DNA of 64,000 nt from Antarctobacter sediminis (GCF_019218285.1 NZ_JAHUZG010000002.1:558001-622000), one strand, 5' to 3'. Positions 25,785-34,076 are shown, counted from the first letter of the stretch. A program made the numbers and translations. Notes: generated by a model from the sequence alone, not told the origin.

Positions 25785-26351
25785 TTAGCCCTCTACCTTG
25801 GTGCTGCGCGGCAGCGCGGCCAGCCGGGAGCCAGCACAGAAATAGGCATCCCAGCCCAATGGAAAACGGGCCGCATTGGCCTGAAAGGCCGCGACCTCGG
25901 GCAACGAAAAACGGGCCGTGTCACGGATGCCCGGCCCGCTGAGCATAGCCCCTTCGGAGGACAGCGCATCGCATTCGACAACCAGCGTCGCGGACCGATC
26001 CGGGTATTGCGAGGTGCCGATGCGGTAACGGTCCAGCGGGTGCAGCGCCTGCCATGTCCCGACGGCAAAGTCGCAGGTTTCCGCACCAACCAACGGCGCG
26101 CCCGCATGGAAGGTGATCCAGTCGCGGACCGGCTTGCAGTCATGCTCACCGGCCAGATGCACCCCGGTTTCAGGATCGCATAGGGTAAGGATCAGCGCCG
26201 CAGCCGCCGGGGACAGCGGTGCAGGCGGGACGGCGCCGGTGATGTCGTGGATCGACCCCGGCCGCGCCATGGCCTGCATGGCCACCCGAAAAGCGCGAGA
26301 GGATTCGACCGGAGCATCGGCAAAGCCGCCCTTGAGAACAGTGGCGTCCAT
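25785..26351 (-). CDS. phnH: C-P lyase core subunit PhnH
   Basis: This 188-residue core subunit forms a dimer at the centre of PhnGHIJ. It has no known catalytic residues of its own. It shows SSRAFRVAMQAMARPGS near residue 17, the family's most conserved stretch, and CDPETGVHL and FPLGWDAYF later on. The ATG at 26351 shares a base with the phnG stop (TGATG), which favours it over the TTG one codon earlier. Confidence 0.95.
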   Translation of the reverse strand: MDATVLKGGFADAPVESSRAFRVAMQAMARPGSIHDITGAVPPAPLSPAAAALILTLCDPETGVHLAGEHDCKPVRDWITFHAGAPLVGAETCDFAVGTWQALHPLDRYRIGTSQYPDRSATLVVECDALSSEGAMLSGPGIRDTARFSLPEVAAFQANAARFPLGWDAYFCAGSRLAALPRSTKVEG

Positions 26352-26791
26352 CAATCCTCTCCTCGTACCAGAGTAAAGAACTCGACCTTCGTGGCCGCGG
26401 CCTTGGCGGCACGGGTCTTGGCCTGATCTGCCATCCGGGCACGCAACGGGGTCAGAACGTCGGCCTCGACCGTCTCGGCCGCGTCGGTCTGCATCAGCGC
26501 ATCCACCAGCGCCGCCCGTTCGGCATGCGCCTTGTCGCGGCCCTGCACATAGCCATGGCCGACGGTGCCATCGTCAAGCTGCAACGAGCAGCGGGTCACC
26601 GTCATCTCTCCCATGTTGAAGGGCGCGCCAGTGCCGCCCATGCGACCGCGCACCATGGCTGCCCCGATCTCGGGCGCGCGAAGCCATGTGAATCCGGGCA
26701 TGTCGCGCCCTTCCATCAGCGCGTTCAGCGCCGGGGGCGGCGATTTGGCCAGAAGGCTCATCCAGTTCTTTCGGGCGGTCTGCTCTTGCAT
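26351..26791 (-). CDS. phnG: C-P lyase core subunit PhnG
   Basis: This 146-residue subunit is the first of the phnGHI block. It shows ARKNWMSLLAKSPPPALNAL at the N-terminus, then RAPEIGAAMVRGRMGGTG, and GHGYVQGRDKAHAERAALVDAL, the most conserved part (here the key residues are G, Y, G, R, A). It joins PhnI in the first reaction of C-P lyase. AAGGTG lies upstream of the ATG at 26791. The divergent phnF gene starts about 100 bases away, and an inverted repeat lies in between. Confidence 0.95.
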   Translation of the reverse strand: MQEQTARKNWMSLLAKSPPPALNALMEGRDMPGFTWLRAPEIGAAMVRGRMGGTGAPFNMGEMTVTRCSLQLDDGTVGHGYVQGRDKAHAERAALVDALMQTDAAETVEADVLTPLRARMADQAKTRAAKAAATKVEFFTLVRGED

Positions 26792-26808
26792 CTAGACACC
26801 TTGCGGAG

Positions 26809-26836
26809 TTGTCTGAATAAATATACAACTAGACAA
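26809..26836. promoter_or_regulatory. Candidate PhnF operator in the phnF-phnG divergent promoter
   Basis: TTGTCT (26809-26814) and AGACAA (26831-26836) form an inverted repeat with a 16-base AT-rich centre. The sequence CTAGACA occurs at 26829-26835 and again at 26792-26798, just before the phnG ATG. GntR/HutC-type repressors such as PhnF bind short AT-containing palindromes in their own divergent promoter. The assignment is by position and symmetry. Confidence 0.5.
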
Positions 26837-26891
26837 GTTCTACCCCGCTCCCCCGAGTCGGACAAGCCCGCCCCGGTGAAAGTTTCATGAC

Positions 26892-27599
26892 ATGCCGCGC
26901 CCCGCGCTTTGGACCGCCATCTCTGACAACCTGACCCGGGACATTGCTGCCGGACGCTATCGTCCCGGCGACAAGCTGCCGACCGAGGCAGAGCTTTCGG
27001 CCCGTTTCGGTGTGAACAGGCACACGGTGCGCCGCGCCTTGCAGGCCATGTCGGACGGTGGGCTGGTCCATTCGCGTCGCGGCGCCGGTGTCTTTGTCGC
27101 GGCCACCCCCACGGATTATCCGCTGGGACGGCGCGTGCGGTTCAACCAGAACCTGCGGGCGGCAGGCCGTGTCCCGGGGCGCGAAATCCTGATGTCGGAA
27201 ACACGTTCTGCCGATCCCGGAGAAGCGCGCGCCCTGGCGATCGACCCGGGCGACCCGGTGCATGTCTACGAAACACTGGCCACCGCCGATGGCGTGCCCA
27301 TCGCACTGGGCGCCGGGGTCTTTCCCGCGCGGCGCATACCGAACTTCCTCGAGGCGCTGCATAGCACCGATACTGTCACGGATGCGTTGGCAGCCTGCGG
27401 GATCATGGATTACACGCGCGCATCAACCCGGGTGACGGCGCTGTTGGCGACCCCCACGCAGGCGGTTCGCCTGCGGCTTGCCGAAGGCGCGCCCATCCTC
27501 AAGACCTCCAGCGTCAACATTGACCCCGACGGCGTGGCCATCGAATACGGCGAAACCCTGTTCGCCGGGGACCGTGTTGCCCTCACGCTGGAAGCTTAG
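26892..27599 (+). CDS. phnF: GntR/HutC-family repressor of phosphonate genes
   Basis: This 235-residue regulator has an N-terminal winged helix (LTRDIAAGRYRPGDKLPTEA, then SARFGVNRHTVRRALQAMSD). A UTRA effector-binding domain follows, from about residue 90 (GRRVRFNQNLRAAGRVPG, EYGETLFAGDRVAL at the end). PhnF is expected to repress the divergent phnGHI operon. Its position 100 bases from phnG and 100 bases before phnM2 supports this. The ATG at 26892 has only a weak upstream GGTGAAAG. Confidence 0.92.
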   Translation: MPRPALWTAISDNLTRDIAAGRYRPGDKLPTEAELSARFGVNRHTVRRALQAMSDGGLVHSRRGAGVFVAATPTDYPLGRRVRFNQNLRAAGRVPGREILMSETRSADPGEARALAIDPGDPVHVYETLATADGVPIALGAGVFPARRIPNFLEALHSTDTVTDALAACGIMDYTRASTRVTALLATPTQAVRLRLAEGAPILKTSSVNIDPDGVAIEYGETLFAGDRVALTLEA

Positions 27600-27702
27600 C
27601 CGCGAATACGCCTTATTTTCTTGGAAGTCTGGGGCAATCTGTCACTACGCTGATACAAAATAAGCGTAGGCAGGCCGAACAATTTTCGTGCCGAGCCGTT
27701 CC

Positions 27703-28884
27703 ATGCCACTTGCCCCCTCCTCCCTGCGCCTGACTGGCGCCACTGTTCTGCGCGAAGGCGCGATGCAGTCGCGGTCCGTCGCCATCGAAGACGGCCGCAT
27801 CTCCAAGGGACCGCTGCCCGAGGTGGACCTGAGCGGCTATTTCATCCTGCCCGGCATCATCGACTTGCATGGTGACGCATTCGAACGTCACCTTGCACCG
27901 CGCCCGACGGCCCCCTTCCCGATCCGCACCGCCTTGCAGGCGACCGACCGCGACGCAGCGGCCAACGGCATCACCACCGCATGGATGGCCCACAGCTGGA
28001 GCTGGGAAGGCGGCGCACGGGGCCCGGACCACGCCGAAGCTTTTCTCTGCGCGATGGATGACTATGCGGAAATGGCGCTGACCGACCTGCGAGTGCAGAT
28101 CCGATGTGAGACTCACACGGTCGACACCATCGACCGGCTGCTGGCCGCGGTGCGCAGGCACAAGATCGACTATGTGGTGTTCAACAACCACCTCGACGAA
28201 GCCACCCAACTGGCGGGGATCGACTCGGCGCGCCTTGCCCATTGGGCGCGGCAGGCCGGACGTTCGGTCGAGGAACACCTTGAGGTCGTGCGCCACGCGC
28301 AAAAGCAAAAGCGCGATGTTCCGCGCTATCTCTGCCGCCTCGCCGAAGCCTTCGACATTCTGGGTGTCAGCTATGGCAGCCACGATGACGGCGATGGCGA
28401 AACGCGCGAATACTATTCCCAGATCGGTGCCAAGATCTGCGAATTCCCGACACGGCGCCCTGCCGCCGCGCTGGCCCGCGCGGTGGGTGATCCGATCCTG
28501 ATGGGCGCGCCAAACGTGGTGCGCGGCGGATCGCAGTCGGGCAATATCTCGGCCCAGAAGCTGATCGAGGAAAGGCTCTGCGATGCTCTGGTGTCGGATT
28601 ATTACTATCCGGCAATGATGCAGGCGGCCTTTCACCTTGTGGATCAGGGCGTATTGGATCTGCCACGAGCATGGGCGATGATTTCGACACGGCCTTCAGA
28701 AATCCTGCGAATGCCAGACCGCGGCGTGATCGACTATGGTCGCCGTGCAGATCTGGTGGTGGTGAACCCCGCCACGCGCGTCGTCGAAGCGACGCTTTGC
28801 GCAGGCCGAATTACCCATCTTGCGGGTGAAGCGGCGCATCGCTTTCTTGGAGCAAGCGGCGGGTTGCGGCTGGCCGCCGAGTGA
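27703..28884 (+). CDS. phnM: PhnM-like amidohydrolase (second copy)
   Basis: This 393-residue amidohydrolase belongs to the PhnM family, with LPGIIDLHGDAFERHLAPRP near residue 50, VQIRCETHTVDT, SHDDGDGETREYY and MGAPNVVRGGSQSGNISA. It differs from the first copy. DHTPGQRQF is replaced by VVFNNHLDEATQLAG, and the helper motif around residue 95 reads AWMAHSWSWEGGARGP in place of DAMRVGS. It may act on another phosphonate intermediate or be a spare copy. The start is uncertain: ATG at 27703 and GTG at 27688 both lack a clear ribosome binding site. It lies in line with phnF. Confidence 0.85.
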   Translation: MPLAPSSLRLTGATVLREGAMQSRSVAIEDGRISKGPLPEVDLSGYFILPGIIDLHGDAFERHLAPRPTAPFPIRTALQATDRDAAANGITTAWMAHSWSWEGGARGPDHAEAFLCAMDDYAEMALTDLRVQIRCETHTVDTIDRLLAAVRRHKIDYVVFNNHLDEATQLAGIDSARLAHWARQAGRSVEEHLEVVRHAQKQKRDVPRYLCRLAEAFDILGVSYGSHDDGDGETREYYSQIGAKICEFPTRRPAAALARAVGDPILMGAPNVVRGGSQSGNISAQKLIEERLCDALVSDYYYPAMMQAAFHLVDQGVLDLPRAWAMISTRPSEILRMPDRGVIDYGRRADLVVVNPATRVVEATLCAGRITHLAGEAAHRFLGASGGLRLAAE

Positions 28885-28904
28885 ACGCGTGACAATCACG
28901 CGTT
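28884..28904 (+). terminator. Hairpin at the end of phnM2
   Basis: AACGCGTG (28884-28891) and CACGCGTT (28897-28904) pair perfectly around ACAAT, starting at the last base of the phnM2 stop codon. A short T run follows. It probably ends the phnF-phnM2 transcript. Confidence 0.65.
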
Positions 28905-28934
28905 TCCCACACGTTTCGCCGAATTCTTCACATA

Positions 28935-28945
28935 GATGTAACATC
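28935..28945 (+). promoter_or_regulatory. Palindrome GATGTAACATC ahead of the RNA candidate
   Basis: GATGT and ACATC flank a single A. It lies inside TTCACATAGATGTAACAT, which looks loosely like two PhoB half-sites 11 bases apart. TTAATG lies 7-12 bases after the palindrome and could serve as a -10 element. The Pho reading is tentative. Confidence 0.3.
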
Positions 28946-28965
28946 ACCCGCTTAATGAAACGCCT

Positions 28966-29080
28966 GTGAGTGTGGCCACTCGCCGGAGTCTTCTAGTCGA
29001 TTGTTCCGGGCGTGTTGGAGTGGTTCCAGGGTATTTCAGAACCAAACGGGCGGCCTTTTTTTCGGCCGCCTATATTTTTT
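28966..29080 (+). ncRNA. Candidate structured small RNA in the phosphonate island
   Basis: The 217-base gap between phnM2 and the minus-strand acetyltransferase has no reading frame of note. It holds a series of stems on the plus strand: GAGTG-TGGC-CACTC (28968-28981), CCGGA with TCCGG (28983-29009), and TGGTTC with GAACCA (29021-29044). The last stem is GGCGGCC with GGCCGCC, followed by TATATTTTTT. phnM2 has its own hairpin before this, and the next gene runs the other way, so the transcript would not be a leader. A start near 28966 is guessed from the upstream palindrome. No known RNA family was recognised. Confidence 0.38.
29049..29080 (+). terminator. Rho-independent terminator reading rightward
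   Basis: GGCGGCC (29049-29055) pairs with GGCCGCC (29064-29070), and a run of T follows (TATATTTTTT). On the minus strand there is no comparable T tract directly after the stem, so it serves a plus-strand transcript. Confidence 0.8.
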
Positions 29081-29101
29081 CCAGAACCGTGATCTCCCCG
29101 A

Positions 29102-29719
29102 TCAGGTTTCGTATTTCTCAAGGAATGCAGGCACGCTCAGCTTGCGGAAGTCCTCCAGCGCGTCACGCAGCGCGTCGTGGCCCCACTCCCACCAGCCAAG
29201 CGCTTCGATCCGCTCGGCCAGCTCTTGCGGCAGACGGTCACGCACCGGCTTGGCCGGAATGCCCGCCACGATGGTATAGGGCGCAACGTCGCGCGTCACG
29301 ATTGCGCCGGAGGCCACAACGGCACCGTTGCCGATGGTGACCTCGGGTTTGACCTGCGCATTGTGACCGATCCACGTGTCATGGCCGATCTTGGCCATCC
29401 GCCCGGCGCGATGCGCGAACCAATCCGCGTCATCTGCCGCGTCGTCCCAGTAAGACGCCGAACGGTACATGAAATGATGCAGGCTGGCGCGGTCCAGCGG
29501 ATGATCTGTTGCACCAATCCGGGTGAAACTCGCGATATTGGCGAATTTTCCGACCTCTGCATTCGCAATGTCAGCGTAGCGGTCGCAATAGCTGTAGGCC
29601 CCGAAACGGGTATTGGCGATGCGACTGCCCTGCCCCACTTCGGTATAGGGACCGAAATCGCTGTTGGTGACGGTGCACCCGTCGTGAAAAAGGGCGCCGT
29701 CGGCGGATAGTTTTTTCAT
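29102..29719 (-). CDS. DapH-like hexapeptide acetyltransferase of phosphonate loci
   Basis: This 205-residue left-handed beta-helix enzyme has hexapeptide repeats (NSDFGPYTEVGQGS..., then IGHDTWIGHNAQVKPEVTIG) and the xenobiotic acetyltransferase ending IVAGIPAKPVRDRLP. Relatives are a known class in phn loci and may acetylate aminoalkylphosphonates, replacing PhnO. The insert around residues 70-100 (HHFMYRSASYWDDAADD) covers the active site in this class. It is the last gene of the phnC-D-E1-E2 run, 54 bases after phnE2. Confidence 0.88.
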   Translation of the reverse strand: MKKLSADGALFHDGCTVTNSDFGPYTEVGQGSRIANTRFGAYSYCDRYADIANAEVGKFANIASFTRIGATDHPLDRASLHHFMYRSASYWDDAADDADWFAHRAGRMAKIGHDTWIGHNAQVKPEVTIGNGAVVASGAIVTRDVAPYTIVAGIPAKPVRDRLPQELAERIEALGWWEWGHDALRDALEDFRKLSVPAFLEKYET

Positions 29720-29773
29720 GTCGTCCTTCCTGTGGCCGCGCGCAGTTGCGCCGCCGGTTTAGCGCCGCGCAGT

Positions 29774-31111
29774 CTAGTGACCGCTGCCGTCCCCCTTGAT
29801 CAGGCGGCGGCGCAGCTTGCCTGAAATCCAGTCCATCAGGATGACCATCAGCACGATCAGCGTGATGTAATAGCTCACCTCTTCCCAGTCCTTCTGGGTG
29901 ATGATCGCCTGCGTCAACATCAGGCCGATGCCGCCGCCAGTAATCGCACCGATGATGGTTGCGGAACGGGTGTTGGATTCAAGGTAGTACAGCACCTGAC
30001 TCAGCAGGACGGGCGTGATCTGAGGGATCACGCCAAAACGATAGCGTTGCAAAGGTTTCGCGCCGGTCGAGGAAACCCCTTCGATTTGTTTCTGATCGAC
30101 GTTTTCCAACGCTTCCGAAAACAGCTTGCCCAGCGACCCCGAGTCCGTCAGCAGGATCGCAAGCGCACCGGTCAGCGGACCGGGGCCAAAAGCCCGGCTG
30201 AGCAAGATGGTAAAGATCAGCGCATCCACACCGCGCACGAAATCAAAGATGCGCCGCACCAATTGGCGCACCACCACAACCGGCGTAAAGTTCTTGGCTG
30301 CAAGAAAAGCCAGCGGCAAAGCCACCAACGCGGCCCCCATGGTCCCAAGGAAGGCCATCAGGATCGTTTCGCCAATGGCCCAAGCGACCTTTCCGTGGTG
30401 CCACAAGGGGTTTGCCCAGAAGTCCTCCCACGCGCCGGCAATGTTGCCCCGCGTCGGATCGATCTGCGGCCCGAAAAAGACCTCAAGGACCGAGCGGTTA
30501 TGATAGGGGCTGTCCAGCGTGAACCAAAACAGTTCCCAGCCAAAGAAATAGCGGAACACCTCGGTTCTGGCGCGGGTCATGGTCATGCGCCCCGCCTCGG
30601 TGCGAATGTCGAGCCGTGCGCTGGTGTAACTGATCCAGTCGGGCAGGTCTTCTAGGGGAATGTCGATGGTTACGCCCGGATCCAGCCGGGCGGTGATGTC
30701 GCCGAACTCCGGGTGCCGGTAAATCGCGGTCTGTCCGGGCAGGAAGACGACGCTGTGCCCTTTGAGCAGGTCGATGATCACGGTTTCCCCGTCCACATCC
30801 ACCCAGTCAGGCGTAACGCCTTCGGGATAGGTGGCGGGACGCTCGCCCTCTTTGGCGACGGTCAATTCGCCGTTGCGGTTCGAACGCGTGACGTGCGTCT
30901 TGTAGCTGTAAGTATCCCGGATCAGCGTCATCGCATTGTCGAGCCGCGCACGCTCGGCCAATCCGCCCACGTCGAAGGCCACAAAAATATAACCAAGATA
31001 CAACAGGATGACCGCTGGCACGGCCATGGCAATCAGGCGTTTGCGGCGGAACAGTGTTTCCGCCTCGGTCCGGCGCTGGGCCAGCGACAGGTTCACGGTG
31101 GCATCGGTCAT
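29774..31111 (-). CDS. phnE: Phosphonate ABC transporter permease PhnE2 with large periplasmic insert
   Basis: This is a 445-residue permease. One N-terminal helix (AMAVPAVILLYLGYIFVAF) is followed by about 170 residues that look soluble and periplasmic (TYSYKTHVTRSNRNGEL... DITARLDPGVTIDIPLEDL). After these come the transport helices with the ABC permease EAA-type loop, which includes ESNTRSATIIGAITGGGIG. The usual PhnE is about 270 residues. The gene overlaps phnE1 by ATGA, so the two permeases would form an unequal heterodimer driven by PhnC. Confidence 0.93.
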   Translation of the reverse strand: MTDATVNLSLAQRRTEAETLFRRKRLIAMAVPAVILLYLGYIFVAFDVGGLAERARLDNAMTLIRDTYSYKTHVTRSNRNGELTVAKEGERPATYPEGVTPDWVDVDGETVIIDLLKGHSVVFLPGQTAIYRHPEFGDITARLDPGVTIDIPLEDLPDWISYTSARLDIRTEAGRMTMTRARTEVFRYFFGWELFWFTLDSPYHNRSVLEVFFGPQIDPTRGNIAGAWEDFWANPLWHHGKVAWAIGETILMAFLGTMGAALVALPLAFLAAKNFTPVVVVRQLVRRIFDFVRGVDALIFTILLSRAFGPGPLTGALAILLTDSGSLGKLFSEALENVDQKQIEGVSSTGAKPLQRYRFGVIPQITPVLLSQVLYYLESNTRSATIIGAITGGGIGLMLTQAIITQKDWEEVSYYITLIVLMVILMDWISGKLRRRLIKGDGSGH

Positions 31112-31977
31112 TTTCCGGCCCCTTCGCTCAGTCGGTTGCGCAGGGCAGACGACAACTGGTCCACCACGACGATGGTCACGAACAGCAGCACGAAGATCGC
31201 CGCCGCCTCGTCAAACCGGCCCGGCCCCCAGGCCATCGAGTTGCGCAGCTCGTAGCCGATCCCACCAGCCCCGACGAAGCCAAGGATGGCCGAGGCGCGA
31301 ATGTTGATTTCGAACCGCAACAGCCCATAGCTGAGATAATTCGGCGCCACTTGCGGCATCACGCCCAGCAGCATCCGCTGGCTCCATGTCGCGCCGACCG
31401 AGGTCAGGCCATCTACCGGCTTGAGATCGGCGTTTTCGTTCACCTCGGAGTACAGCTTGCCCAGCGCCCCGGCGGTGTGCAGGGCGATGGCGATCATGGC
31501 GGGGATCGGCCCGCCGCCCAACATGTAGATCAGCACCAGAGCGACCACGATTTCCGGCAATGCGCGCGACACGTCCATGATGCGACGAAAGACAGGGATC
31601 AATACCGGCCACTTCGCCAACCCGCGCGTCGACAAAAGCGACAACAGCAGGCCAAGAGCCGCGCCCAGAAGCGTGGCCACGGCGGCGATGTTCAGCGTTT
31701 CGATCAGGTCGGGCAGGTATTTCCACAGCAGGCCAAGCATGTCGGCGCGCTTGTCCCAGGCTTCGCTGATCACGTCCGCCGGAAAATCAAAGATCCGGTG
31801 CAGCCCGTCAAAGAAACCGCCCGCGTTGCGGTCATTGGCAACCCGGAAACCGGACACCAGCAGAACGATGAAAACAAGAATCGCGATGCCGCTATACAGC
31901 CGTTTCTGGCGCACCATGGCCATATAGCTGTCTTGCGTCGCGCTCAGCGGCGTTGCGCCCTGCGTCAAATCTGTCAT
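31108..31977 (-). CDS. phnE: Phosphonate ABC transporter permease PhnE1
   Basis: This 289-residue permease has about six helices. Its cytoplasmic loop for the ATPase reads VDGLTSVGATWSQRMLLGVMP and its family motif reads EINIRASAILGFVGAGGIGYEL. With PhnE2 it forms the pore for phosphonates delivered by PhnD. ATG at 31977 is chosen because GAAGG stands eight bases upstream. The ATG at 31992 would have its G-rich site locked in the hairpin 31997-32026. It overlaps phnE2 by four bases. Confidence 0.93.
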   Translation of the reverse strand: MTDLTQGATPLSATQDSYMAMVRQKRLYSGIAILVFIVLLVSGFRVANDRNAGGFFDGLHRIFDFPADVISEAWDKRADMLGLLWKYLPDLIETLNIAAVATLLGAALGLLLSLLSTRGLAKWPVLIPVFRRIMDVSRALPEIVVALVLIYMLGGGPIPAMIAIALHTAGALGKLYSEVNENADLKPVDGLTSVGATWSQRMLLGVMPQVAPNYLSYGLLRFEINIRASAILGFVGAGGIGYELRNSMAWGPGRFDEAAAIFVLLFVTIVVVDQLSSALRNRLSEGAGK

Positions 31978-31996
31978 CTGCCCAGCCTTCATGTGA

Positions 31997-32026
31997 GAAC
32001 CCCGCCCCTAGCAGGGGGCGGGGTTC
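31997..32026 (-). promoter_or_regulatory. Long hairpin between phnD and phnE1
   Basis: A perfect 12-base stem (GAACCCCGCCCC with GGGGCGGGGTTC) with a 6-base loop stands between the phnD stop and the phnE1 start. No T tract follows. Such hairpins often protect the binding-protein mRNA from decay and lower expression of the permease genes. Confidence 0.7.
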
Positions 32027-32049
32027 GATGGTCTTGACGGATCCGTGGA

Positions 32050-32955
32050 TCAGCCGTCGATCTTCTTCTTGCGGACGGCGATGATGGTCTCATACGCCTC
32101 ATGCGTGATCGGCTCGAAACCGGCGGTATCGCCAAAGGCCACGTTGTAGGCGCAGTCCTTGTCCTTGGCGTAGAGCCCCAGGACCAGAGCCTTGACCTTG
32201 TCCTGAACGTCGGCGGGCAGAGCCTTGCGGATCACGACCGGGCCTTCGGGGATCGGCTTGGACTTCCAGATCTGGACCAGTTCGTTCATGTCGACCAGAC
32301 CGTTGTCCACGGCGCGGCGCAGAGCACCCGAGTTATAACCGTCTTCCCAGTTGCCAAGGCCGTCGGCCCAGGTCACGCCGGCGTCGATGTCACCGTTGTA
32401 GACGGCAACGATGGTCTGCTCGTGCCCGCCGGTGAATTTCACTTCACCGAAGAAGTCGCCGGAGTCCATGGTCACGCCATACTGGTCGGGGATCTCGACG
32501 GAGGGGATCAGGAAGCCCGAGGTCGAGTTCGGATCGCCAAACCCAAAGACCTTGCCTTCGAGATCTTCGATCTTGGTCACGCCGCTGTCCTTACGGGCAA
32601 AACCGATCGAATGGTAGGAATAGGAACCGTCGAGGTTGGTCTTGACGGCGAAAGGCTCACCCGCTTCGGGGTCTTGCAGGTAAAGCGCCGCGTAGGACGA
32701 AGCGCCGAACCATGCGAGATCCAGAGTGCCGCCCAGGAAGCCCTGGATCACGCCGTTATAGTCGGCGGGGGTGAACATCTTGACCTCGACGCCCAGCTCT
32801 TCGCCAACATAATCGGCAAGGCACTGGTAGTTGTTCAGACGGCTCTGAACGTTGTCGCCGCCCAGAATGCCGATGCGGAACTCGGTGATTTCCTGTGCCA
32901 TGGCCGGAGCGGCCAGCGCGGTGGTTGCTGCAAGAGCTGCAATGATCTTTTTCAT
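32050..32955 (-). CDS. phnD: Phosphonate-binding periplasmic protein
   Basis: This 301-residue protein has a signal peptide (MKKIIAALAATTALAAPAMAQ). Family motifs are FRIGILGGDNVQSRL, VKMFTPADYNGVIQGFLGGTLDLAWFG (key residues A, Y, F, G, T, D) and FGFGDPNSTSGFLIP, which line the phosphonate pocket in PhnD. It delivers phosphonates to PhnE1/E2. GAGAGGA lies seven bases before the ATG. The gap to phnC is 67 bases. The strong hairpin after it favours high PhnD levels. Confidence 0.95.
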   Translation of the reverse strand: MKKIIAALAATTALAAPAMAQEITEFRIGILGGDNVQSRLNNYQCLADYVGEELGVEVKMFTPADYNGVIQGFLGGTLDLAWFGASSYAALYLQDPEAGEPFAVKTNLDGSYSYHSIGFARKDSGVTKIEDLEGKVFGFGDPNSTSGFLIPSVEIPDQYGVTMDSGDFFGEVKFTGGHEQTIVAVYNGDIDAGVTWADGLGNWEDGYNSGALRRAVDNGLVDMNELVQIWKSKPIPEGPVVIRKALPADVQDKVKALVLGLYAKDKDCAYNVAFGDTAGFEPITHEAYETIIAVRKKKIDG

Positions 32956-33022
32956 CGTCGTCCTCTCTGTTGGTGGCCCCTGCCAATCGCTGACCGGGGG
33001 TGATGAAAACGGAAAGCGATGC

Positions 33023-33829
33023 TCAGGCCGTCAGCGGCTGGCGATCGTGTTCTAGCGCGTTGATGTCGGTCGAGGTTGCGGCCTCGGAAAACTCGGCCCC
33101 GGCGCCATAAATGTCGCGGGCAACGCCGGTGGTCAGCTGATCGGGCCGCCCATCAAAAACCACCCGCCCCTTGCGCATGCCGATGACCCGGTCGCAGTAA
33201 CGGCGCGCGGTATCCAGCGTGTGCAGGTTGGCGATGACCATGCGACCGTCTTCCTCGTGGATGCGGCGCAACGCATCCATGACGATCTGGGCGTTCATCG
33301 GATCCAGCGAGGCAATGGGTTCGTCCGCGAGGATGATTTGCGGGTCCTGCATCAACGCACGGGCGATTGCGACACGCTGCTGCTGACCGCCGGACAGCGC
33401 TTCGGCGCGCTTGGGTGCGTGTTCGGCGATGCCCAGCCGGTCGAGAATCTCGATCGCCTTGTGGATGTCTTCGGTCGGATAGAGGTTGAACAGGGTCGAA
33501 AGGGTCGACCGCCGGTTCAATGTGCCATGCAGGACGTTCGACACCACATCCATGCGCGGCACGAGGTTGAACTGCTGGAAGATCATGGCGCATTCGGACT
33601 GCCACTTGCGCTTGGCGCCGCCCGTCAGCCGCGTAACGTCCCTGCCCTGAAAGGCAATGGTGCCCTCGGTGGCATCCGCAAGACGGTTGATCATCCGCAA
33701 CAATGTCGACTTCCCCGCGCCAGAGGCGCCGATCACGCCGATCATGGCCGGTTTGTCGATGGTAAAGCTGACGTTATCCACGGCAGCATTTGCGCCAAAG
33801 CGCTTGGTCAACTGTTCGATGCGTAGCAC
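33023..33829 (-). CDS. phnC: Phosphonate importer ATPase
   Basis: This 268-residue ATPase energises the PhnE1/E2 pore. It shows the Walker A motif [14 protein letters not shown] near residue 35, the Q-loop MIFQQFNLV, the signature [16 protein letters not shown] and the Walker B motif [13 protein letters not shown]. The start appears to be GTG at 33829 with AGGGGG six bases upstream. It is the first gene of phnC-D-E1-E2-acetyltransferase. The 248 bases upstream include an AT-rich patch (33893-33906) likely to hold the promoter. A clear Pho box was not found. Confidence 0.95.
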   Translation of the reverse strand: MLRIEQLTKRFGANAAVDNVSFTIDKPAMIGVIGASGAGKSTLLRMINRLADATEGTIAFQGRDVTRLTGGAKRKWQSECAMIFQQFNLVPRMDVVSNVLHGTLNRRSTLSTLFNLYPTEDIHKAIEILDRLGIAEHAPKRAEALSGGQQQRVAIARALMQDPQIILADEPIASLDPMNAQIVMDALRRIHEEDGRMVIANLHTLDTARRYCDRVIGMRKGRVVFDGRPDQLTTGVARDIYGAGAEFSEAATSTDINALEHDRQPLTA

Positions 33830-34076
33830 GCAACACCCCCTAAGTCTGGGCGCGTGCTACGGGGCGTCGTTATCCGTTCCATGACGAAACGACTAAATTT
33901 TTGTAACGCCGTTGAAGAAGGTTGCGGATATCCCTGTACACACTCTGCCCAATGTTTCGGCAGCCATGCAGAGGCCCGAAGGCGGCTATGCAGCAGCGCC
34001 TCTGGTGCTGCGCCGCAGCGAAACCTAGTATCTAGGCCAAGGGAGGGAACCCATTATCACAATGAGGAGTCCTGCA

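Noticed and set aside
33830-34076. Pho box upstream of phnC
   Set aside because: The AT-rich patch has fragments such as GTTACA and GTCAT but not two half-sites at 11-base spacing in one orientation.
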